DNA of 64,000 nt from Brachionus plicatilis (taxonomy: Eukaryota; Rotifera; Eurotatoria; Ploima; Brachionidae), in the NCBI GenBank assembly GCA_010279815.1, contig QEOQ01000041.1, positions 685,048-749,047 on the forward strand. Reading direction: 5' to 3'. The notes beneath the pieces are model-generated. The model searched no databases, was not told where the DNA came from, and was given only the letters and a program-made list of their open reading frames with translations. Below, one piece after another: positions 55,748 through 64,000 of the stretch (position 1 is the stretch's first letter; each line of letters begins with the position of its first letter). The position numbers and the translations under genes are program-made.

Positions 55748-57427
55748 CTAATAAGCACTGCTGAAGCTAATCTGCTGGCTAAACGAAGACTTTTCCTCAT
55801 TGCTCGGATTGATCAACCTTGTGGTACTGTTGATGCCAATGCCCCAATTGTCAAAGTCAGCAATTACATCACTGGGACCGGTCTGTGCCCGGTACGAGTC
55901 GGCCCAGACCACCAGCTCCCTGTTCGGATAGATGAGCACGCCATGCGGAATCCTGAACACGATCTCGGCGCTCGAGTCGACCCTGCGTCTCAGCGTCCAG
56001 CCGCTCAGATCAACGGGCCCACTGCCACTGCCGGTGTTCTCGATGGCCACGTACTTGCCGTCCGGCGACGTGTCACAAATGCCCACCGAGCCCTTTTTCT
56101 CCTTCTTGTTCTGGACCTTGCCGCCCAGCTGGTTCGACGACACTATCGTCTGGTTGTTTTCGGGCTTGGCGCTCACCTCCGGCTGCCGGGCCTCCAGCCG
56201 CCCCAGCTGAGAGTCCAGCAGCCTCTTGTACACATGCATCTCGTACTCGAGGTTGGCCTTGTGCGAGCTGATGTGGTTGTAGTCGTCGAGCAGGCCCTTC
56301 ATCTCCTCGTTCAAGTCCTTGATCTCAGCGTCCTGTTTGTGGACGGTGTGAGCGAGATGGGCGCGCGACTCGTCCACATGATCCTGGAGGTCGTGGAGCC
56401 GCTTGGCCATGGCGTCGTAGCTCATCCTCAGACCGTCCAACTCCTTGCCGTTCTGCTCGTACGTGTCCCTCAGCTGTTCCAGGTTCTCGATCTGAATGCT
56501 CATCTCGAGCTCGTGGACGGGCTCCTGCTGCCGGGCCCTGCACTCCAGCTCTTCCGTCTTCACCCTCACCCACTCTTCCATTTGGCGCTGCTGCTCCACG
56601 CTCAGCGTCTCGTAGTCGGCCCGAATGTTCGAGATGACCCGCTTGAGCTGGTCCTTGTAGAACTCGACCTGGTCATTGAACGGCAGTATGTTCGCCAGCT
56701 GACTCATCTCGGCCAGTTCCTTCTCGTTAACTTGCTTCACGAACTCCAGGTGCTCCCTCAGGGTCTGGTTGTTGTACTCGACAGAAATGCGTTTGTACAG
56801 CTCGTCGTCCAACTTGTCCCACAGCTCGGCCAGATTGGCCCACGTATCGTCCCGGTTTTGGCGGCACTTTTGCAGGTCGCCGACGGCGTCGTGCAGCGAC
56901 CGGTCCATGAGCGCCTTGGTCTCGGCGAGCTGCTCGAGCTCGCGCTCCAAATTGGCCACTTTGTGCTTGTCGCCGGTGAGGGCGCGCACCGTCTCGTCCC
57001 ACTTCCGCTGGTACTCCATGTTCTCGAGCTGGGCGCGCTTGTTGCGCACGTCCGCAACGGTCTTGGCGCCGGCCACCTCGTCTATTTGGCCGCGCACCTC
57101 GAACAGCGCCGGCTCCAGCTGCTCGCGCACCCGCCGCGTCTCTTCGCCCCAGCTCGCCTGTCTCTCGTTGATGTCGCGCAGCAGCCGTCCGTTCTCGTTC
57201 TCCAGCATTTTCACTCTGTTCACGTAGGCGCCCAGCCGGTCGTTCAGCTTGCTCATTTCGTCCTTTTCCAGGTGCGAGTGGTCCACGAACGCGCTCAGCT
57301 GCTGCTTCACGTGCTCCACCGGGCTGCTCGATCGGTTGCCGCCCGACGCCAAGTTGGTCGTCGACAGCGACTTGTTGCCAATTCGCACGCCCCTTTCGAT
57401 TGTTCGCACAGTGCTTCTGCTTGACAT
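55748..57427 (-). CDS. Cytoplasmic intermediate filament protein with lamin tail domain
   Basis: 559 residues in one exon. It builds 10-nm cytoskeletal filaments. The Ser/Arg-rich head (about 1-53) is followed by an alpha-helical rod (about 54-400). Coil 1A starts EKDEMSKLNDRLGAYVNRVK, then MLENENGRLL; the rod ends LEYEMHVYKRLLDSQL, the consensus rod terminus. The rod is about 350 residues, longer than the about 310 of vertebrate cytoplasmic filaments, fitting the extra coil 1B heptads of protostome types. A lamin tail domain (about 444-545) shows ICDTSPDGKYVAIENTG, VDLSGWTLRRRV, FRIPHGVLI and RELVVWADS. There is no CaaX box (ends SFSSAY) and no clear NLS in the linker, so it is cytoplasmic rather than a lamin. 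GC content is far above all surroundings, which gives long antisense open frames. Start ATG at 57425-57427. Confidence 0.95.
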   Translation of the reverse strand: MSSRSTVRTIERGVRIGNKSLSTTNLASGGNRSSSPVEHVKQQLSAFVDHSHLEKDEMSKLNDRLGAYVNRVKMLENENGRLLRDINERQASWGEETRRVREQLEPALFEVRGQIDEVAGAKTVADVRNKRAQLENMEYQRKWDETVRALTGDKHKVANLERELEQLAETKALMDRSLHDAVGDLQKCRQNRDDTWANLAELWDKLDDELYKRISVEYNNQTLREHLEFVKQVNEKELAEMSQLANILPFNDQVEFYKDQLKRVISNIRADYETLSVEQQRQMEEWVRVKTEELECRARQQEPVHELEMSIQIENLEQLRDTYEQNGKELDGLRMSYDAMAKRLHDLQDHVDESRAHLAHTVHKQDAEIKDLNEEMKGLLDDYNHISSHKANLEYEMHVYKRLLDSQLGRLEARQPEVSAKPENNQTIVSSNQLGGKVQNKKEKKGSVGICDTSPDGKYVAIENTGSGSGPVDLSGWTLRRRVDSSAEIVFRIPHGVLIYPNRELVVWADSYRAQTGPSDVIADFDNWGIGINSTTRLINPSNEEKSSFSQQISFSSAY

Positions 57428-60400
57428 GGTGTAAATTTTTTATCAAAATAAAAAATCTAAATTTAGGCAATTTTAAATAAAGGTGATAAAGGTTAATAAA
57501 GGTTAATTGGTAGCCGCTCTTTTTTTTCAAAGGCTACTTGGACAAAGAAAAACTGGTGTTGGCAAAAATGGACGCCCCCACTCCACTACACCAACAACGC
57601 CAACATTTTAATTTTTTTTTTCTAGCTCACTTGAAATTTGGTGAAATTTTATTTTTTTTAAATTTTTTAAATTAAATAAAGAAATAAAAGTAAACAATAC
57701 TTTTCGAAATTTTTTGTTATTGTTGCTTAATTGGAATAAAATAGCTTGCTTTTATTGTCAAATAGCCTGTAACCAAACTTTACCTACATAAAAAAAGCCA
57801 AAAAAAACCAACTTGTCACATAAATTATTTTATCGCATTGTTTCTTCTCTTCCAACTCCCCGTAGATTGTCGACTTTACAAAAATGATTATCTACTTAGG
57901 GCCTTTGTTGTTTTTTTTTTTTTCTTTTTCATTTTAAAATTTATTGTAACTAATAATTGCTTAGATTCGTTTAGGGCTATTTTCCGTCACCTAGACTAGA
58001 CTCAACAACCGTATTTGGATCATTTTGACAATGACCAATTCATGTCCAATATTGGGATGAACATCTGAGTCCGATCAAAATTTTTATCAGATCAAATTGT
58101 TGAACAGAATTTGTATCGCCTATCTAAGACCCAGGTATAGTTTTTGGCTTAAAAATAATATAGAATTCAAATCAATTATTTTCGTAAATTCATTAAAATT
58201 TTTGCGAGATTGATGGATTTTTTAAAAGAAAAAAATTTGAAATTTATTCTACAAACATTTGATCATTTAATTAAATAGTTAATTATTAATTTGCTTGTTT
58301 TTTCTTTTATTTATCATTCAGCTTAAAGAATAGAACATTTTTTGCAGTAAATTTAGAAAATTGAAAAATCGCTCAATAATAGTGAAAAAAATTATTTAGA
58401 TTTTATTTTTTCGAATACTTAAATAGAAAATTTATTTTAAGAAGCAAAATGTAAATGCACTGGAATCCGATCTAAAGAAATAATTCAAAAATTGACACTA
58501 AAAATTAAAAAACAATATAAATATACAGTATCGTATTTTAACTCAATGATCTTGTATTTTCACTTTTAAAATTTTTTTATAATTTTCGTTATTCAAATTT
58601 TAACACAAAACAAACATCGATACTTGAATTTGTTATCTGTTTGGCGACAAATATTAAAGTCTAATAAAATTTTTTTCTCAGATTTTTTTTTTCAGCTGAT
58701 TTTTCTTTTTACCAGCAAAATTATTTTTTACCAGAAAATTTGTTCACTTACATATTCTAATTATTTTTCTTAATCATAATTTTGATCATTTTTATTTTAA
58801 CTTTTTTAAAATTGTGTATTATATTTAATTATATTAATAAAAAAAAATAATTAGGCTAATCAATTGATCCAAAAATTCTGAATTAATAATTGGCCTTTAT
58901 AATTTTTACCTATAATAACAATAGGAATGATCTACTGTATTTTTTAGAAAAACTATAAAGTTTAAATTAACAATTTTTTAATTTTAAATTTTAGTCTATC
59001 TATAAAAAAACACTATAAATTTAATAATGAAATTTCAAATTAAATCACTTTAAACACAATTCTATCAAAAAAAAGAAAACCACTTGACAATATTGATTCG
59101 AGACGGGAGCTATTCTTTTCTTAATTCTATTAAAAATTGTTAATACTTAGTTTAATTATTTTACTTAGTCAATTGGATTACTTTTTATAAAATTAAAAAT
59201 ACCATCATTATGTTTATATTAAGATTTCTTTGAAATAAATTTTCTGTTTGGATGATTCTTCATTTAATTTTATCATAATACTTTTTCATTGTCAAAAATA
59301 ATATTATTTAAGATAAGAAGATCGAATTTAACACATTTAAAAATCTACTCAATTCTTCAACATCATCGCTTTCTTATAAAAAAAAAATCAAATAAACAAA
59401 AAAAAAATTATTCAGTGTAATTTAGTGCATAAATTCTAAGCTTAAAAATCCAAAATCTTTTATCTTTTCAGAAAAAGATCATTAATTTTTTCAACCAAAC
59501 CATTCACAATACAAGAAATAATGAAAGCTTTAATTTATTAAAATGTTTAGATTGTGAGAATACGGTTTTGAGTGTTGAGCGGACTTGATTTACCTGAACT
59601 ATCTCGTGTTTTAATACCCAAAATAATTTACAAATAAAAAAAAACAAAATAAAAAGATAATCTTAGTTTTTTTTCGATTGTACCAAACAAACCATTCACA
59701 ATTAATGAAATTAAGTAAACTTGCGGCAAAAATGGTTAGCTCAGTTATATTTAGTGTACAAAAAAATAAATCAAGTTCAATGTTTGTTAAATACAAATCG
59801 TTAAATCAACCACAGCGTAAAGCCATTCTTGATTAATACCTAAACAAAGATCAAGAGTAAATGTTATAATCAAAGATTAACTTTTGCCTAAATTAATCAA
59901 AAACTAATCCATTTAATTCCACCAATCTGGGCCCAAATTGAACAGTAGTTAGGGTTTAGATGATTTTTTCCAGTACACTTCCTCAAATCTGCCAAAAGCC
60001 TAAATCTAAAAATTAAAAATGACAAAACAAATATTTAAAAAAAACAATTTTTTTTCAAAAAAAGATTAGGCAATCATTGGAATAGCACAGAATTCGAGCC
60101 TGGTCTAGTTTATTTACTACAAAAACAACTAAATTTTTTCCTAATTGAAATTAATATGGGATTTATTGAAATTTGAAGTCAAGAAATTCTAAACGAATTA
60201 TTTAACTATTAAAATGTTAGACCGGTCTATCTTAGTCAATTAAACTCGTAAAATGCTAAAAATCTTCAGTGTCCGAACCTCTTTTAGCAAGAATTAAATT
60301 ATATTCGAGATTTAAAAACCTCAATTCAGAAAAAAAATAACTAAAAATTTCTCCTAAATTTTTGTTTATTTCAAACAAAATTAAAATAAAACTTTATTCA

Positions 60401-63400
60401 GAAGCCTTATGAGCGAGAAAACCTTGTGAGCTGCTCTGGATACATGCCACAATCAATTCATGTAGTTAGTATTAAGCTTAGTCTACGCAACTAGTTCTTT
60501 AATATTATTCAATCAAGAAAGCCTAAAATTAAATGATTATTTTTCGGATTTTAGAATTAAAACCATATTTAAACATGATATAATAAAAAAATCATAATTT
60601 TTTTCTTTAATAAAATTTTTTTACAAGCATCGACAAAGTTTCTTTTAGTCGATTCGACCTAAGATCTTACTTGAGGTTGACAATGCGGTCCTCTATCAAA
60701 CGAATAAGACTTTTTACAAATTTTATCTTGATGTATCTCGGACAAAATGAGTTTTGCTGATGAAAAAAACTAGCAAAGCATGACTTAAGAAAATTATTGG
60801 ACCATGTTTGTCTTAATGCTGTGCAGAATTAATTTAAAAATGATACTTTGTGTTGCCACGCGTTCAATTCTCTCCGTCGAATGTCAAATTTTATTGAAAA
60901 TCAATTTTATCAAATTATCTATTACTATTAAATGACGTATATATTATAAAGTTTGAACAATTTTGTCGGTCTCGATTATGTTTATTCAAAAAAAAATGAA
61001 AGATTAAATTTTTTAGTTTAAAATTTAAAACCTAGCACTAAAAATAGAATAATTATGTTACATTTTTAGTTATCTATTAATAAACGGTTTTGACCGTCTT
61101 TGGTAAAATTCCAATTTTGGAATTTGGACCGAGATTTTTTCTGTTCGTCTGCTTTCAGATTAAATCAGCTTTTTTTTTTCTTTTTTTTTTAACTAAAATA
61201 GAGAGATACCTAGCACAGTAAGAGAAAATTTCAATTTGAATTTTTTTAATTAAGAAAAAAAAGTTTAAATTTAGTTTTTATTTTGTGTTTAAGTATTTAA
61301 ATTAGCCTAGAAAGGAAAATAAACAAAACAAAAAACGAAATTAGACTCTTATTTGTTTTGTGAATTAATCTCGGCGTTGAATGAATGAGAAAATTAAGAC
61401 TTCAATTTGAAATATTTCACTGAATTGCTTCAAAAATTTGATGGTTTAAAATAATAGCGACGGCTAGTAAAAGAAAGTTATCTCACTGTCTGTTAAAAGA
61501 TATCATTAGGTTTCCAAGTTTTTGATAAATCGCAACATACAATGATAGAAATTAGCAATAGAGACAAATTTTTATTTTTTACCTTGTAACGTGATTGATT
61601 GACGAGCAAACTGAGAAAATATTTTTTAATTAACTAGAGTATTTGTGAACTCTAGTAGGGCCACTATTGTCCTTTAAATAAAATTTACAAATTTAAAGAT
61701 AATCCTCGAATTAAACATTTCTCTGGGACAAAAACTTGTAAGGTTTATATTGATGCCAAGAAAATGATCAAGCAATTTTATTTTAAAAATTAAAGAAAAA
61801 TCGAGATTTTATATTCAGAATTTAAATCCTAATATAAAATTAAAACTTCCAAATTTCCATTAAAACCTCCCAATATCTGAGCATTTATTTACTTTGACTT
61901 TTTAATTAAAAAAGATACCTAAAAATGGTTGTAATATTAAAACGTTTTGTTTTTTTTTTTCAACATTAAATTGGCTCATAATCCTCTGATTGTTAAACAA
62001 AAGCCTTAAAAAAATTTACGTTTTTTTAGCGTTCTGAGACAGGTATACTCACAAACATTTAATCTTGTTGAAGTCAATATTTTTGCGTAATAATTAGCAT
62101 TTTAAAATTGTTTGCAAATTTTGATTAAAAATTTAAACTTGTTTGACTTGGATCAAAAATTAGTTTTTATTGATCGTTTTATTTGACATTAAGCTACTGG
62201 ATAAATTTACATTTGAACTTAATTTGCCTAGAATTTATTTCTTTTGTCTTAAGATTCTGAGATTAGCAAAATATTTTATCAAAACTTTCCATCTTTCAAA
62301 AATATTTGATAGAAAACTTACTAGAAATAAGAAAATATTATTTTTCAGAACGCTTATGGTCCTTTTCTAAATGAAAATTTCTACAAAAATTTTGCTGAGA
62401 CTTAAAAATTCACTGACACAGAACCAAATAAGATTCTTTGTTTAAATGCAAATTTGCAGGCCAAATAACAATAAGATTTTGGTGAGAATTAGCTGACAAA
62501 TTTAAATTTTATTCAGTATGAAAAAAGGCTGAATTTAATAATTAAAAAAAAAAAGATAATTTAGTTTTTTTTATGTTTAAGAAAAAAAACTCCCTGAACT
62601 AATTTTCGATTAAGCTTGGTTGATTATTTTCGATCTAAAAACTTAAAAGAATCCTTTTTGAATTTTAATAATCCGTTGAAAAAAAATTAATCAAAAAGAA
62701 AAAAGAATTAAATTTACTTAATAAAACCAAAAAAAATTCTAATAAATCAGAAAAATTCAATAAAATAAAAGAGTTTTTTGCAAATTTTTTTATTTTAAAT
62801 TAAATCATGATTATTCCTAAATTTTCAGTTTGGCAAAAACATTTAAAAAACAAAAAGCTATTTTTATTAAATATATGTATGTCAAATCCCTCAGAAAATT
62901 TAATCCAGTTTTTCTAATAGTAATTTAACTGCGATTTTAGATTTTTTTTAAATCTAAATTTACATCTTAGCTTTTTGAATTTTTTCCATATTGATAATAA
63001 GTTTTATATAAAATTTAGCTTCTCTTCTAGACTTTTAACCTATACACAAACACTTTTGAGGCCAACTAATCGTTAAAAAAATATTATTCAGTTGACTTAG
63101 GCCTATTTTTTTAATTTATAAACTCAAAACCTAAGAAAATCATAGAAATGTCCTAATCCTTTATTGTGTTTGGTCCGACTTTTCGAATTACTCTATTGTA
63201 AAGGTGTTTTCTCGGCTAAAAAATTTAGTTCAAACAAAAGTGGCCAATTTAAACCTGTTAGTAAAAATTAAATAAATCTAATTATAGGTTAAAACTTATC
63301 TAAACAAAATGCTTATTAGTTCATTTCAAAAATAAGAATAATTTTATCTTTGTATTGAAATTCTAGAGTCTTTATCTATCAATTAATTAAGTATTTTGTT

Positions 63401-64000
63401 GTTAGGAATTAATATTATCTAAAAATGAAGTGCCATCATTTTCTAAAAATTTTACAGAGTTTTTTTTAAATTTTTTTCAGACAAATTAAATGACTTTTGA
63501 TTAAGAATTTGTACAAAACTCAGACTTAAATATAAATTCTCCTTTACAATTAATAATCAAATGACATTTAAAAAAATTAACTCCTAGTAAAAATTTGATA
63601 AATAACATGAAATTTTCTATAATGTTTGCTAGAAATCAAATATTAAGTAAATTTTACATCGACACACTTAGTGACATTTTCGCGTCTTTGCCACAATTAA
63701 TGTCAATCTCCATTTAGTAAAATGTCTCATGCAAGTTTTTTAGATGTTTTTGCCCGATACAAATGAAACCTTTGTTGTTAATTTAATTAACCGTAAATTC
63801 TTTAATTAAATTTGTGTTTGTGACCCGTGAGACAATTTAAAATAGCTTTGGAAAAAAGTTAATAAGACAAATGATTTTATTTTCAGCAATCAGCTGAGTA
63901 TTTCTACAAGTTATCCTCCGCAAGCATTTTCACTAGTTTCCTAAAAATAAACAATTTTTTCATAAAAACATATTTCAACTCGAAAGAGCTCTTGAAACTT
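57428..64000. other. 6.5-kb AT-rich region without a recognised gene
   Basis: The first few hundred bases are the minus-strand 5' UTR/promoter side of the filament gene, with an acceptor-like AAATTTAG about 36 bp before the ATG. A GC-richer patch at 57540-57600 is not coding in any frame that could be recognised. A short direct repeat (AAACCATTCACAAT) occurs near 59497 and 59688. No transposon ends, RNA genes or protein homology were seen. It may be a large 5' UTR intron or regulatory DNA. Confidence 0.4.

Noticed and set aside
55727..57424. 565-codon plus-strand open frame opposite the filament gene
   Set aside because: It is the antisense of a GC-rich coding sequence, is Leu/Val/His-rich without any domain, and lacks homology. 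The minus-strand frame is a textbook intermediate filament protein.

Overview
This window is animal nuclear DNA. It is extremely AT-rich between genes (long A/T homopolymer runs), has short AT-rich introns and carries metazoan genes: TIMELESS, NF-YB, PHF10/BAF45a, EIF3H, ALG11, YRDC, PITPNM/RdgB and a protostome-type intermediate filament protein with a lamin tail domain. The long coil 1B plus lamin tail in a cytoplasmic filament protein points to a protostome. The base composition, tiny introns and many MULE-like transposase tails ending in GRP(P/K)-lysine motifs would suit a rotifer such as Brachionus, but that is inference.

Layout. 1-2146 (+): 3' part of TIMELESS with one frameshift. 4342-4884 (+): NF-YB. 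5254-5733 (+): secreted DUF2237 protein. 5847-5918 (-): tRNA-Asp(GTC). 8260-8604 (+): Gly-rich hypothetical protein. 8.9-12.6 kb: transposon remnants, including an 838-bp hAT derivative with a perfect 8-bp target duplication. 13265-13502 (-): orphan terminal exon. 16208-26608 (-): PHF10 in five exons, whose introns are filled with transposons. 27.5-28.5 kb: hAT MITE and MULE remnant. 30268-31474 (+): EIF3H, three exons. 33658-39018 (+): ALG11, five exons, with a LINE fragment and a nested foldback element in intron 4. 39357-40163 (+): YRDC, four exons. 42840-48937 (+): PITPNM, five exons. 49.8-54.5 kb: TIR elements, a deleted mariner and more remnants. 55748-57427 (-): single-exon, GC-rich intermediate filament gene. 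57428-64000: no gene seen.

The host genes are unrelated housekeeping or regulatory genes: replication fork, transcription, chromatin, translation, N-glycosylation, tRNA modification, lipid transfer and cytoskeleton. There is no operon-like unit. All multi-exon models were built by keeping reading phase across GT-AG introns, and all close exactly in frame.

The most unusual content is the mobile DNA. Three foldback elements have long, nearly perfect arms (about 291, 185 and 468 bp) with TA at their edges. Several short TIR elements have lost the transposase core but still carry remnants of a terminal DNA-binding or tail segment: BED joined to the hAT dimerisation domain, single C2H2 fingers, and AT-hook-like GRP tails. 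All of these reading frames show breaks, so current coding function is unproven. No CRISPR arrays, rRNA genes or bacterial features were seen.
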